64,000 bases of DNA from positions 1,302,001-1,366,000 of the forward strand of contig NZ_CP064654.1 in the NCBI RefSeq assembly GCF_015529805.1, in the 5' to 3' direction. Position numbers and translations under genes: made by a program. This DNA comes from Qipengyuania soli (GTDB lineage Bacteria; Pseudomonadota; Alphaproteobacteria; Sphingomonadales; Sphingomonadaceae). The notes beneath the pieces are model-generated. The model was not told where the DNA came from, made no database searches, and worked only from the letters and a program-made list of their open reading frames with translations. This document shows, in pieces, positions 1 to 10,021 of this stretch; the first letter of the stretch is position 1; each line of letters begins with the position of its first letter.

Positions 1-2
1 CC

Positions 3-608
3 GTGGTGGCGGTCGACTATCGCTGCGCGCCCGAGGCACCCTTTCCTGCGGCGATCGAAGATTGCGTCGCCGCGACCCGCTGGGTCGCCGGATCGCCTAC
101 AGAACTGGGGCGCCCGGCGACCGGACTGGTCCCGATCGGCGACAGCGCCGGGGGCAATGCAGCGATTGTCGTCACCCAGGCGCTGATGCGCGAGGCGGCA
201 GCGGTTCCGGTAATCCTTCAGGTCCCGATCTTCCCGCTCGCCAGCGACTGGGCGAAGTCGCAAAGCGTCGTCGACTTCGCCGAGGGTTTCGTCCTGACCA
301 GAGCTGGGATGGAGTTTTTCGAAGCGAACTATAAGCCCGACAAGGACGACTGGCGGGCCATGCCTATCCTCGGGGACCATGCGGGCACCCCGCCTGCCGT
401 GCTGGTGACCGCCAGCCTCGACCCGATCCGCGACTCAGGTCGCGATTACGGCGCAGCGCTCAGCAATGCGGGCATCGATCACGTGTTCATCGAGGTCAAA
501 GGCGGCACGCACAGCTTCAGCAACCTGCGCCAGGCCGTACCGAGCTATCAGAAGGATCTCGATTACGTCTTTGCCGCGATGAAAATGATGCTTGCGAGGC
601 ACGGATGA
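3..608 (+). CDS. Alpha/beta hydrolase, hormone-sensitive-lipase family esterase (5' end outside window)
   Basis: The reading frame is open from the left edge, so the N-terminus, including the HGGG oxyanion motif of this family, lies outside the window. What remains starts in the YRCAPE segment, which matches the family's YRLAPE. It continues with the nucleophile elbow GDSAGG (Ser about 46 codons into the visible part), an acid-residue region DPIRDSG and a catalytic-His region THSFSN near the C-terminus. Proteins of this family hydrolyse short-chain acyl esters in the cytoplasm; the substrate here cannot be told. The last bases overlap the rppH start by 4 (ATGA), so the two are probably cotranscribed. 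The first GTG at position 3 is not claimed as a real start. Confidence 0.85.
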   Translation: MVAVDYRCAPEAPFPAAIEDCVAATRWVAGSPTELGRPATGLVPIGDSAGGNAAIVVTQALMREAAAVPVILQVPIFPLASDWAKSQSVVDFAEGFVLTRAGMEFFEANYKPDKDDWRAMPILGDHAGTPPAVLVTASLDPIRDSGRDYGAALSNAGIDHVFIEVKGGTHSFSNLRQAVPSYQKDLDYVFAAMKMMLARHG

Positions 609-1081
609 GCATACCGACCGCCTACCGCCCCTGCGTCGGCGTGATGCTGGTGAATTCCGCTGGCCTCGTGTTCGTCGGTCGCCGCATCGACAACAAGGAA
701 GGCGACTGGTGGCAAATGCCGCAGGGCGGCGTCGATCCGGGAGAGGACCTGCGTGATGCGGCCATGCGCGAGCTGGCCGAGGAGACGGGCGCGCGCGCCG
801 AACACGTCAGCATCATCCAGCAGACCGAGGAAGCCATCCGCTACGACCTGCCCGAAGAACTCATCGGCAAATTGTGGGGCGGCAAGTATCGCGGGCAGGA
901 GCAGGTCTGGTTCCTCGCCCGCTTTACCGGCGAGGACCATCATATCGATCTCGAAGCGCATGATCCGCCAGAGTTCTGCGACTGGAAATGGGTCGAACCG
1001 GACCAGCTTCCCGAGCTGATCGTGCCGTTCAAGAAGCGCGTCTATCGCACCGTGGTCGAAGCGTTCCGCGAACTGGTCTGA
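605..1081 (+). CDS. rppH: RNA pyrophosphohydrolase (Nudix)
   Basis: A 158-residue Nudix hydrolase. It opens with YRPCVGVML and has the WWQMPQGGVD stretch typical of RppH/NudH. The Nudix box follows at about residues 40-62: GGVDPGEDL leading into RELAEETGA. The family removes pyrophosphate from triphosphorylated 5' RNA ends, starting decay, and also hydrolyses dinucleoside polyphosphates. The length is normal for alphaproteobacterial members, and the KYRGQEQVWFL segment after the box supports RppH over generic Nudix proteins. It overlaps the upstream esterase by 4 bases, so translation is likely coupled. The 3' end faces the minus-strand TPR gene with a 4-base gap. Confidence 0.93.
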   Translation: MSIPTAYRPCVGVMLVNSAGLVFVGRRIDNKEGDWWQMPQGGVDPGEDLRDAAMRELAEETGARAEHVSIIQQTEEAIRYDLPEELIGKLWGGKYRGQEQVWFLARFTGEDHHIDLEAHDPPEFCDWKWVEPDQLPELIVPFKKRVYRTVVEAFRELV

Positions 1082-1085
1082 ACGA

Positions 1086-1592
1086 TCAGTTCGTCTGCGG
1101 CGACTTCGTTTCCGGCAGGACCGCTTCGGCGGTCTTGACCTTGGCAGGCGGGCCGGCAGCGATGCGTGCTGTCAGTGCAGTCGTTTCCGCGCAGCCCTTG
1201 CCGCACAAGGATTCGAGCTTGGCGAGGTTGGCGCGCGCCTTGTCCATCGCACCGCGTTCGACCAACGCCTCGCCCTCGCCTGCCATGGCAGCGAAATTGC
1301 GCGGCTCGCGGGTCAGCGCCTCGCGGTAGTAGCGGATCGCCTTGCCCTGCAGGCCATCGGCACGAGCCGCCTCGGCAAGGCGCAGCAGCAGCGGTGTATA
1401 TCCCGGATCCATTGCCAGCGCCGCTTCGTAGCTGTCGATCGCGCCTTGGACATCACCAGCGGCGAGCGCGGCCTTGCCCTTGGCGATCAGAGCGGCGGCG
1501 CGCGGCTCCGGCGCGCGTTCCGCTCCGCTGCTAACGCTCGCAGTCATGGCGAGAGCCAGCGAAAGGGCGGCGGCAACGGGGGCAAAACGCAT
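1086..1592 (-). CDS. Exported tetratricopeptide-repeat protein
   Basis: A 168-residue protein. The ATG at 1592 was chosen over an in-frame upstream start because GGAG lies 6-7 bases before it and because it gives a clean signal peptide (MRFAPVAAALSLALAM, cleavage probably after the Ala/Ser-rich stretch near residue 22). The mature part carries about two to three TPR units at residues 33-110, recognisable from AAGDVQGAIDSYEAAL and its repeat GKAIRYYREAL...PRNFAAM. The last 30 residues are Ala/Pro/Lys-rich. TPR proteins of this kind mediate protein-protein contacts, here in the periplasm; the partner is unknown. It lies downstream of rsmB on the same strand, 62 bases away. Confidence 0.75.
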   Translation of the reverse strand: MRFAPVAAALSLALAMTASVSSGAERAPEPRAAALIAKGKAALAAGDVQGAIDSYEAALAMDPGYTPLLLRLAEAARADGLQGKAIRYYREALTREPRNFAAMAGEGEALVERGAMDKARANLAKLESLCGKGCAETTALTARIAAGPPAKVKTAEAVLPETKSPQTN

Positions 1593-1654
1593 GATTTTCT
1601 CCAGCGGGGAATGCAGTCCAGAGGCAGGCATATCGGCCATGGCTTAGAGGGCTA

Positions 1655-2833
1655 TCATGCCCTTCCTGCACAAGCGATGAAAAAACCGTCGGTATCGTCG
1701 GCTTTCGGCGTGAGGCGAATTCCCTGCCCCCGCGGTGCCCCGAGCGGAAGACTGGTGGCGTGTGGGGCAAAATCGGGGCTGCGCGAGAGGAAGGCATCGA
1801 ACTGCCCCGCCCCTTCGGCGTCGAGCAGCGAGCAGGTGACGTAGACCAGACGCCCCCCGGGACGCACGAGGCGCGCAGCGATGTCGAGCAGGCGCGCCTG
1901 GATGTCGACCAGTCGGGCGAGTTCCTTCTCGTCGAGCCGCCAACGCGCCTCCGGGTTGCGGCGCCAGGTGCCGGTCCCCGAACATGGCGCATCGACGAGC
2001 ACGGCATCGGCCTTGCCTTCGAGGTCGGCCAGCGCATCGAGTTCCTTGCCCGGATCAAGCAGGCGCGTCTCGATATTCGTCGCCCCCGCCCGTTCGGCGC
2101 GCGGCATGAGCCGCGACAGGCGCGAACGGTCCGTGTCCGAGGCGATGACGCGCCCGAGATTGTCCATCGCCGCTGACAGCGCGAGCGTCTTGCCCCCGCC
2201 GCCGGCACACACGTCGATCACGGTCTCGCCGGGCTGGGCGGCGACAGCCTCACAGGCAAGCTGCGATCCGGTGTCCTGCACCTCGATCTTGCCCTCGCGG
2301 AATTCCTCCCACTGCTCGACCGGAGTGCCTGACGGAAGTCTCAGACCGTTCGGCGCGGCGGTTGTTTCCGCCGCAACCGGAAGCTGGATCGTGGCACGCT
2401 GGGCCTTGAGGGTATTGACGCGCAAATCGAGCGGCGCCCTGCCCAGCATTGCCTCTGCATCTACGCCCTCGATGCCCGAGACGGCGAGTTCCTTTGCGAG
2501 CCAATCCGGGGCGGTTCCTCCGGCAGCGGCTTCTTCACTCTCTTCGATGACCTTGGGGCCATAGTTGGAGCCGTCGAACAGCGGCAGGATTGATCCGTCC
2601 ACTTGAGCCAGTCGCAGCATTGCGGCGCGCCCCGATTCCGGAACCGGCCCGCAAGCGCGAATGGCGGCGAAAACGAGGTCGCGGATCGCGCGGCGGTCTT
2701 TGGACCCCGCGAAGCGGTTGGATTTGAACCAGTCGGCAAGGATGCGGTCGGCAGGTGCGCCCTTGGCACGCGCCGAGGCGATCACCTTGTCGAGTAGTTC
2801 GATGGCGGTCTGGACCCGCGCGGCGGGAGTCAT
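1655..2833 (-). CDS. rsmB: RsmB-type rRNA cytosine-C5 methyltransferase
   Basis: A 392-residue NOL1/NOP2/Sun-family RNA m5C methyltransferase. The first 60-70 residues form a NusB-like helical RNA-binding domain. The SAM-binding motif (VIDVCAGGGGKT) is at about 206-216. Motif IV, DAPCSGTGTW, puts one Cys at 284, and motif VI, YVTCSLLDAEG, puts the other at 334; together they are the two-cysteine signature of this chemistry. RsmB methylates C967 of 16S rRNA in E. coli; this role is transferred by family, and a paralogous target cannot be ruled out. The gene starts 3 bases after the guaB stop, so it is almost certainly in the same transcript. Confidence 0.87.
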   Translation of the reverse strand: MTPAARVQTAIELLDKVIASARAKGAPADRILADWFKSNRFAGSKDRRAIRDLVFAAIRACGPVPESGRAAMLRLAQVDGSILPLFDGSNYGPKVIEESEEAAAGGTAPDWLAKELAVSGIEGVDAEAMLGRAPLDLRVNTLKAQRATIQLPVAAETTAAPNGLRLPSGTPVEQWEEFREGKIEVQDTGSQLACEAVAAQPGETVIDVCAGGGGKTLALSAAMDNLGRVIASDTDRSRLSRLMPRAERAGATNIETRLLDPGKELDALADLEGKADAVLVDAPCSGTGTWRRNPEARWRLDEKELARLVDIQARLLDIAARLVRPGGRLVYVTCSLLDAEGAGQFDAFLSRSPDFAPHATSLPLGAPRGQGIRLTPKADDTDGFFIACAGRA

Positions 2834-2836
2834 GAC

Positions 2837-4417
<1,581 letters not shown>

Positions 4418-4469
4418 TCAGGAGGCACGGGATCGCGTCTGTTCCACAACCTTCAACGCGAGGTGCCTG

Positions 4470-5408
4470 ATGACGACGCATGCCCTTCCGCAGCTCAGTT
4501 CCCGCTGCCTGACCGATGCCGGCCTGGAGACCGATATCATCTTCAACCGGGGTATCGACCTTCCTTATTTCGCCTCGGTGACCCTGCTCCAGAGCGAAGA
4601 GGGGCGCGCGGCGCTCACCGACTATTATCGCGGTTTCCTGGACCTCGCGGCGAGCAAGAAAGTCGGCTTCATCCTCGAAAGCGCCACCTGGCGCGCAAGC
4701 TCGGACTGGGCGGAGCCGCTGGGATTGACCGAGGACGAACTGGCGCGGCTCGTCAGCGAGGCCATCACGCTGATGGCGCGACTGAAGAACGAGTACGAAG
4801 GTCTTATCCCGGTCCTCGTCCTCAGCGGCTGCGTCGGCCCGCGCGGGGACGGTTACGACCCCGGCGCCGTAATGGAGGCAAGCGAAGCGAGGGATTACCA
4901 TGCGAGCCAGATCGGCACGATGAAGCGCGCCGGCTGCGAAATGATCGCCGCCATTACCATGACGAACGTGCCGGAAGCGGCCGGCGTGGTCATGGCCGCA
5001 CGCGATGCCGGGCTTCCGGTTGCGATCAGCTTCACCGTCGAGACCGACGGCCGACTACCGACCGGCCAGCCGCTGGCCGATGCGATTGCAGAAGTGGATG
5101 CCGCGACAGATGGCTATGCCGCCTACTACATGGTCAACTGCGCCCATCCCGACCATTTCCTTGCCGCTGTGGGAGAAGCATCGGCGAACGTCGGCGAGCG
5201 CATCAGAGGTGTGCGCGCCAATGCTTCGCGTTGCAGCCATGCCGAACTCGACGCGATGACCGAACTCGACCGCGGGGACCCTCAGGAACTCGCAAACCTC
5301 CACCGCGACCTCATCGCGCGCCATCCGTCGATAAACGTACTCGGCGGATGCTGCGGCACCGATCTCGAACACGTCACCGCGATCGCGGAAGCGTGCCTGA
5401 CCGGCTAG
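4470..5408 (+). CDS. Homocysteine S-methyltransferase family protein
   Basis: A 312-residue, zinc-dependent methyl acceptor-activating enzyme of the homocysteine S-methyltransferase (pfam S-methyl_trans) family. The start at 4470 has GAGGTG just upstream; the longer in-frame extension has low-complexity sequence and no family match. The TDAGLETDI opening fits the family. The three zinc-binding cysteines are visible as NCAHP (Cys224) and GGCCGTD (Cys294, Cys295). Such enzymes methylate homocysteine to methionine using S-methylmethionine, betaine or SAM; the donor cannot be inferred. It is a stand-alone domain without cobalamin or folate modules, so it is not MetH on its own. It converges on the bdhA-like gene with a 6-base gap. 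Confidence 0.82.
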   Translation: MTTHALPQLSSRCLTDAGLETDIIFNRGIDLPYFASVTLLQSEEGRAALTDYYRGFLDLAASKKVGFILESATWRASSDWAEPLGLTEDELARLVSEAITLMARLKNEYEGLIPVLVLSGCVGPRGDGYDPGAVMEASEARDYHASQIGTMKRAGCEMIAAITMTNVPEAAGVVMAARDAGLPVAISFTVETDGRLPTGQPLADAIAEVDAATDGYAAYYMVNCAHPDHFLAAVGEASANVGERIRGVRANASRCSHAELDAMTELDRGDPQELANLHRDLIARHPSINVLGGCCGTDLEHVTAIAEACLTG

Positions 5409-5414
5409 CCAAGG

Positions 5415-6170
5415 TCACTCCGCCGTCCAGCCACCGTCGATGCTCCAGTTGGCACCGTTCACGTTCTGCATTTCGTCACGACAGAGGAAGACCGCCAGCG
5501 CGCCGATTTCGGCGGGCTGGACGAACTTCTTCGTCGCCTGCTTGACCAGCAGGACGTCGTTGATGACCTGCTCGCGCGTCATATTGCGCGCTTTCATCGT
5601 GTCGGGGATCTGGTTTTCGACCAGCGGGGTCCAGACGTAGCCGGGGCTGATGCAGTTGGCGGTAATGCCGAACTCGGCAAGCTCGAGGCCGATGGTCTTG
5701 GTGAAGCCGTCGAGCCCGTGCTTGGCCGCGTTGTAGGCGCTCTTGAACGGGCTCGCGACCTTGGAATGGGCGCTCGCCGTGTTGATGATCCGCCCCCAGC
5801 CCTTGCGCTTCATGGCCGGCACCGCGAGGCGCGTGGTGTGGAATGCGGCGGTCAGATTGAGGGCGATGATCGTGTCCCACTTGGCGACGGGGAATTCCTC
5901 AACCGGTGCGACGTGCTGCATCCCGGCGTTGTTGACGAGGATGTCGATATCGCCCGCCTCGGCCATCATCGCTTCGACCTGGGCAACGTCGGTGAGGTCG
6001 GCGCCGGAATGGGTTGCACCCAGTTCCTCGCACAATTTCGCAATCTCGCCCGCATGGCCGAAACCGTTGAGCACGACTTCGGCACCTTCGGCGCGCAGGG
6101 CCCGCGCCGTCGCCAGGCCAATGCCCGATGTCGAACCGGTTACGAGAGCGCGTTTTCCTTCGAGAAACAT
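5415..6170 (-). CDS. bdhA: 3-hydroxybutyrate dehydrogenase (SDR family)
   Basis: A 251-residue classical short-chain dehydrogenase. The ATG at 6170 follows GGAGGT at a good distance; the open frame continues much further upstream but that part is the shadow of the facing peptidase gene. The cofactor motif TGSTSGIG is at residues 11-18, NNAG at 80-83, and the catalytic residues at Ser133 (NTASAHS), Tyr146 and Lys150 (YNAAK). Phrases such as NNAGMQHVAPVEEFP and the C-terminal DGGWTAE are typical of D-beta-hydroxybutyrate dehydrogenases, which interconvert 3-hydroxybutyrate and acetoacetate with NAD. This fits the PHA synthase and depolymerase genes elsewhere in the window, although it is not linked to them. 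Confidence 0.88.
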   Translation of the reverse strand: MFLEGKRALVTGSTSGIGLATARALRAEGAEVVLNGFGHAGEIAKLCEELGATHSGADLTDVAQVEAMMAEAGDIDILVNNAGMQHVAPVEEFPVAKWDTIIALNLTAAFHTTRLAVPAMKRKGWGRIINTASAHSKVASPFKSAYNAAKHGLDGFTKTIGLELAEFGITANCISPGYVWTPLVENQIPDTMKARNMTREQVINDVLLVKQATKKFVQPAEIGALAVFLCRDEMQNVNGANWSIDGGWTAE

Positions 6171-6248
6171 TTGGACCTCCGAGCGTTGTCTTGGCATGCG
6201 TTGGCCCGATAAAGGGCAAGAAACAAGCCCAGACCAAGGGGGAAGCAG

Positions 6249-7100
6249 ATGAGGCTCAATCCGTTCGACACCGGAAATATCAATGTCCGCTCGAGCGGCG
6301 GAGGCGGCGTAGGCAAGGCAGGCGGCCTCGGTTGCGGCACGATAGTCATAGCCGCGCTGGGCTATTTCATCTTCGGCCTCGATCCTTTCCAGACTGCCGC
6401 CGTGGTCGACCAGGTTGGCCAGCAGACGCAGCAGGCTGGGCCCGCCAACACCGACGAGCAGGCGATCTGTACCAGCAGCGAATACGCCACCGAGGCCTGC
6501 AACGCGCTCGATTCGCTCAACCGGACCTGGGCGCAGGCCTTCCAGCAGCAGGGCTTCGGCAACCAGTTCAAGCAGCCAGCGCTCGACCTTTATGGCGGCG
6601 GCGGCGTCCGCACGGCATGCGGTGCAGGCAGTTCCTCGATGGGGCCGTTCTACTGCCCGGGCGACGAGACGATCTACATCGACACTGCCTTTTACGACAC
6701 GCTCGAGCGCCAACTGGGTGCTGGTGGCGATTTCGCCCGCTACTATGTGATCGCGCATGAATACGGTCACCACGTGCAGAAGATTACCGGCATTGCCGGG
6801 CAGATCCAGAGTGCGCAGCAACAGAACCCGCGGATGGCCAACCAGCTGCAGGTGCGAATGGAGTTGCAGGCCGATTGCTATGCCGGCGTCTGGGCGGGCA
6901 AGAACCGCAATCTCATCGAGCCCGGGGACATCGAAGAGGGTATGACCGCCGCTGCCGCCATCGGCGATGATCGCCTGACCGGCGGACGCGTCTCGAGCGA
7001 GAATTTCACCCACGGCACCAGCGCCCAGCGCAGCCAGGCTCTGCGCCTTGGCCTGCAGGGTGACGACAAGGCCTGCGACGCGATCACCAACGTCGGCTGA
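6249..7100 (+). CDS. YpfJ-family neutral zinc metallopeptidase
   Basis: A 283-residue protein of the YpfJ/Zn_peptidase family. The N-terminus is MRLNPF followed by a glycine-rich cytoplasmic stretch and one membrane segment at about residues 29-45, so the catalytic part should be periplasmic. The zinc motif HEYGHH is at residues 170-175, and the downstream RMELQADCYAG segment supplies the expected third ligand (Glu) region. Four to six cysteines in the exported part could form disulphides. Substrates of this family are not established. It is divergent from the bdhA-like gene (78 bases) and ends just before a strong terminator. Confidence 0.87.
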   Translation: MRLNPFDTGNINVRSSGGGGVGKAGGLGCGTIVIAALGYFIFGLDPFQTAAVVDQVGQQTQQAGPANTDEQAICTSSEYATEACNALDSLNRTWAQAFQQQGFGNQFKQPALDLYGGGGVRTACGAGSSSMGPFYCPGDETIYIDTAFYDTLERQLGAGGDFARYYVIAHEYGHHVQKITGIAGQIQSAQQQNPRMANQLQVRMELQADCYAGVWAGKNRNLIEPGDIEEGMTAAAAIGDDRLTGGRVSSENFTHGTSAQRSQALRLGLQGDDKACDAITNVG

Positions 7101-7120
7101 GTTTCAGCTCGAGAAAACCA

Positions 7121-7158
7121 AAAGCGGCCGCCGGAAGCACCGGCGGCCGCTCTCGTTT
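7121..7158. terminator. Bidirectional Rho-independent terminator
   Basis: A perfect 12-bp stem, AGCGGCCGCCGG (7123-7134) with CCGGCGGCCGCT (7140-7151), closes a 5-base AAGCA loop. It is flanked by an A-rich run on the left (GAAAACCAAA) and CTCGTTTT on the right. It sits between the converging peptidase (+) and M56 (-) genes and should work in both directions. Confidence 0.85.
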
Positions 7159-7175
7159 TGCGCGCAGGGGATTGA

Positions 7176-8870
7176 TCAGCGCGACTGGCGGGCGATTTCC
7201 TCGTCCAGCGCGCGCAAGGCTTCGGCGCGCTCTTCCCGCGAAAGGTTGCGATCGCTTTCGATAGCCTTGCGGGCCGACTTCATCGCCTTGAGCGCAACGC
7301 GGTCGGCATTGGCTTCGCAGACAAAGATCGTTTCGCGACCCTGCCTGTCCTTGCCGGTGGTCACGATGTTCTCCTTGTCCTTGCATGCAATCTTGACCTG
7401 GGGAGCATGCGAACCGGCTTCCGCAGAGGCAGCGCGGGCTTCGGCCATGGCCATGCGGATTTCGCGATGCATCTCGCCATTCTCGCCAAGCTCGCGGCGC
7501 ATTTCGGCCATGGCTTCGCGAAGTTCGGCCTGCATTTCGGCGCGTTCTTCGGCGGTCATCCTTTCGTTTTCCGCGCGAATGATCCGGCGTTCGACAAGGC
7601 GGTCGCCCTTTTCACCCTTCTCGCCCTTGTCCCAATCGGAATTGCGGCGGACGATGACGCGGCGTTCCACCCGACCGTTCTCATCGCGCGTTTCGGTCAC
7701 CTCGCGATCGATGTCGGCAAGTTCGCGGTCCAGATCCGCCAGCTCGCGGTCGAGATCCGCCATGTCGCGCTCGAAATCGGGCGCATCAGGCGCGTCGGGA
7801 GCATCGGGTGCTGCCGGCGGTTCGGGAGGAAGCGGTGCGGCAGGAGCCTCGGGCGGCGTCGGCGGCTCGGGCTCGGCAGCCGTGGCGTAACAGATGGATG
7901 CGGTCATCGGCAGCGCGAAAAGCGCGGCAGCGATGCCGGCGCGACCGGCAATGCGGCGGCGCCTCGAAACGTCGGTCATGGACAGATTCCTCAGTCGTTG
8001 AATGATGGATTTGTCCCCCAAAACCGGACAGGCCATCGGTGCCGCGAGCGCAGGTCGCGGAGCGGCCTGCGGGCGACGGGCAAAATCGGCGATTACGCTG
8101 GCATAGGCGGCGCGTTCCTCGTGCGGGCGGCTCGCCACGACGCGGGCATCGCAGGCTGCTTCCTGGTCGCGACGCAGCGCGGTCCAGCCCATCCAGCCAA
8201 GCGGATTGAACCAGTGCAGCGCAAAAAGCGGCTGCACGAGGATATTGGCAAGCAGGTCACGACCGCGGTGGTGTTCGAGTTCGTGAGCAATGGCGAGGTC
8301 ACGCGCCTGGCGGTTGCGCGAGGTCATGAAGCCGACCGGGAGCGCGACCACCTTGTCGAGCACGCCGAACGCGAGCGGTCCCGAGATGGCCGGTGTCTCG
8401 ACCAGCCGGATATTCCCGGACTCGCCCACAGGGACCGCATCGTCGAGCAATTCGCGACGAAGCTCTCCATAAAGCCAGAACCGGCGCACTAGGAAGATAA
8501 CGGCGCCCACCAGCCACAACAGCACGAGCGGCGTGGTGAAGTCGGTCGGATCGGGCAACGTGTGCATCGTGCCTTCGGGAAGCGTGGCTACCGACGCCAG
8601 CGTGTATCCCCCCGTCTCGGCGACAGGCGTCATGGTGGCGTCGGAAATGACCGCATCGGCCGTAACCTGGGGCGCCATCCATGCCGGCAGGGTAACCGGC
8701 GGAAACAGCAGCCTCACGGCAGGTAGTGCCCACAGCGAATAGGCTGCACCCGGCCCGAGGTGGCGCGCAACAGGACGCCGCAGCAGGAGCACGAAGGCAA
8801 TAAGGCCCCCGGTCCACAACAAGGTGTCGAGCAGGAACCAGTCGAAGTATTCCCTCAGCACTTCGGTCAT
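7176..8870 (-). CDS. M56 (BlaR1-like) membrane peptidase with coiled-coil C-terminal region
   Basis: A 564-residue protein. N-terminal membrane segments lie at about residues 12-30, 43-60 and 113-130. The gluzincin motif HELEHH is at 196-201 with a following DQEAACD at 235-241, which is the M56 signature of BlaR1/MecR1 antirepressor proteases. A further membrane segment near 308-330 leads outside. The exported part is not a penicillin-binding sensor: a Pro/Ala-rich linker (333-364, with repeated APD) is followed by a heptad-like LDRELAD repeat at about 369-390 and then a long Glu/Arg-rich helical tail. In the known systems the protease removes a BlaI-type repressor. The gene overlaps the upstream blaI-like gene by 4 bases, so the pair is a unit. 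The inducing signal is unknown. Confidence 0.87.
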   Translation of the reverse strand: MTEVLREYFDWFLLDTLLWTGGLIAFVLLLRRPVARHLGPGAAYSLWALPAVRLLFPPVTLPAWMAPQVTADAVISDATMTPVAETGGYTLASVATLPEGTMHTLPDPTDFTTPLVLLWLVGAVIFLVRRFWLYGELRRELLDDAVPVGESGNIRLVETPAISGPLAFGVLDKVVALPVGFMTSRNRQARDLAIAHELEHHRGRDLLANILVQPLFALHWFNPLGWMGWTALRRDQEAACDARVVASRPHEERAAYASVIADFARRPQAAPRPALAAPMACPVLGDKSIIQRLRNLSMTDVSRRRRIAGRAGIAAALFALPMTASICYATAAEPEPPTPPEAPAAPLPPEPPAAPDAPDAPDAPDFERDMADLDRELADLDRELADIDREVTETRDENGRVERRVIVRRNSDWDKGEKGEKGDRLVERRIIRAENERMTAEERAEMQAELREAMAEMRRELGENGEMHREIRMAMAEARAASAEAGSHAPQVKIACKDKENIVTTGKDRQGRETIFVCEANADRVALKAMKSARKAIESDRNLSREERAEALRALDEEIARQSR

Positions 8871-9256
8871 TTGCGCATCTCCCTCAGGAGAGCCTCGATT
8901 TCCTCGAGGTCCCTCTCGCTCAACGCTTCGTTCTCTGCGAGCTGGGCGAAGAGCGGTGCTGCGCGGCCGCCGAAGAGGCGATCGACCAGTCGCAGCGATT
9001 CACCACCGACATAGTCGGCGCGTTCGATGAGCGGGCTGTAGAGGAACTTGCGTCCCAGGGGTTCGGTGCCGACCGCCTCCTTTGCAACGAGGCGGCTCAG
9101 CAGCGTCTTGACGGTGGGCATCGACCAGTCACGCTCGGCACAGATCTTGTCGCAGACGTCCGCGGCAGTGAGCGGGCTCTTCTCCCACAGCACTTCCATC
9201 ACCGCGTACTCGGCGTCGCTGATCCTCTCTCCGGGCGCTTCCTTGCGCTTCGCCAT
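8867..9256 (-). CDS. BlaI/MecI-family transcriptional repressor
   Basis: A 129-residue winged-helix repressor. The family opening ISDAEYAVMEVLW is at about residues 13-25, the recognition-helix region MPTVKTLLSRLVAK at about 46-59, and a C-terminal dimerisation helix region follows. The ATG at 9256 was preferred over GTG 9259; GAGGGAG lies about 8 bases upstream. BlaI-type proteins bind TACA-N2-TGTA-like dyads and are inactivated by cleavage by a cognate M56 protease, here the 4-base-overlapping downstream gene. Two TAC-N4-GTA sites lie 32-62 bases upstream of the start, so autoregulation is likely. No beta-lactamase gene is adjacent; the nearest is 9 kb away. Confidence 0.9.
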   Translation of the reverse strand: MAKRKEAPGERISDAEYAVMEVLWEKSPLTAADVCDKICAERDWSMPTVKTLLSRLVAKEAVGTEPLGRKFLYSPLIERADYVGGESLRLVDRLFGGRAAPLFAQLAENEALSERDLEEIEALLREMRK

Positions 9257-9287
9257 CACTCTACTCCCTCAGGCGCGGTTCTTCGAC

Positions 9288-9318
9288 TACGCCTGTAAGC
9301 GTAACGACTACGAATGTA
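9288..9318. promoter_or_regulatory. Tandem BlaI-type operator half-palindromes
   Basis: TACGCCTGTA (9288-9297) and TACGAATGTA (9309-9318) both fit TAC-N4-GTA, the core of the BlaI/MecI operator dyad TACA-N2-TGTA. They are spaced exactly 21 bases apart, two helical turns, within a longer direct repeat (GACTACG-N2-TGTAA). They lie between the blaI-like gene and the divergent cyclophilin gene, so both could be controlled. Function is inferred from pattern and position. Confidence 0.6.
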
Positions 9319-9388
9319 AACCTGAAGCGTGGATTAATGAACCGTCCAACAGCTTGCTTGTCGACCAACGACGTTTCAGGATGGACCG

Positions 9389-10021
9389 ATGACTTGGATC
9401 GCACGCGCTCTCGCCGTTCTTGCCCTCTTCGCCACCCCGCTCGCTGCCCAGGACTCGGGGGCGCCTCCGGAACCGAGGACTGATCGCGTGATCCTCTCGA
9501 CCACCGCCGGCGACATCACTGTTGCTATCGAAACCGAACGTGCACCGATCACCGCTGCCAATTTCCTGCGCTATGTCGACGAGAAGCGTTTCGACGGCAT
9601 CGTCTTCTACCGCGCGATGCGGCTTGACTGGGACGAGCAGCCTAACGGCCTGATCCAGGCGGGGACGCAATACGATCCCGACCGTACTCTTGAACCCATC
9701 GCGCACGAGCCGACGAGCCAGACCGGCGTGCTGCACAAGCGCGGGACGTTGTCGATGGCGCGCTATGCACCCGGATCTGCGACGGGTGATTTTTCCATCC
9801 TGCTACGGGCCTTGCCGAGCATGGATGCCGATCCCGACAACGCCGATCCTGACCGACAGGCAGGCTTCGCCGCTTTCGGACACGTCGTCGAGGGGATGGA
9901 CGTGGTCGAGGCGATCCATGCCATGCCGACCGACCCGGACAAGGGTGACGGCTGGATGAAGGGCCAGATGCTGGCCGAACCCGTGAAGATCGTTACCGCG
10001 CGGCGTGTTGATGCCGACTAG
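9389..10021 (+). CDS. Exported cyclophilin-type peptidyl-prolyl cis-trans isomerase
   Basis: A 210-residue protein with a signal peptide (MTWIARALAVLALFATPLAAQ) and a single cyclophilin domain. Recognisable elements are VILSTTAGDITVAIETERAP near residues 33-52, FDGIVFYRAM near 69-78, a GTLSMAR stretch and FGHVVEGMDVVEAI near 164-177. Periplasmic cyclophilins speed proline isomerisation during folding of exported proteins. The domain contains an insertion around PDPDNADPDR. It is divergent from the blaI-like gene and shares its putative operator region. Its stop codon overlaps the end of the convergent APC transporter gene by 4 bases. Confidence 0.88.
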   Translation: MTWIARALAVLALFATPLAAQDSGAPPEPRTDRVILSTTAGDITVAIETERAPITAANFLRYVDEKRFDGIVFYRAMRLDWDEQPNGLIQAGTQYDPDRTLEPIAHEPTSQTGVLHKRGTLSMARYAPGSATGDFSILLRALPSMDADPDNADPDRQAGFAAFGHVVEGMDVVEAIHAMPTDPDKGDGWMKGQMLAEPVKIVTARRVDAD

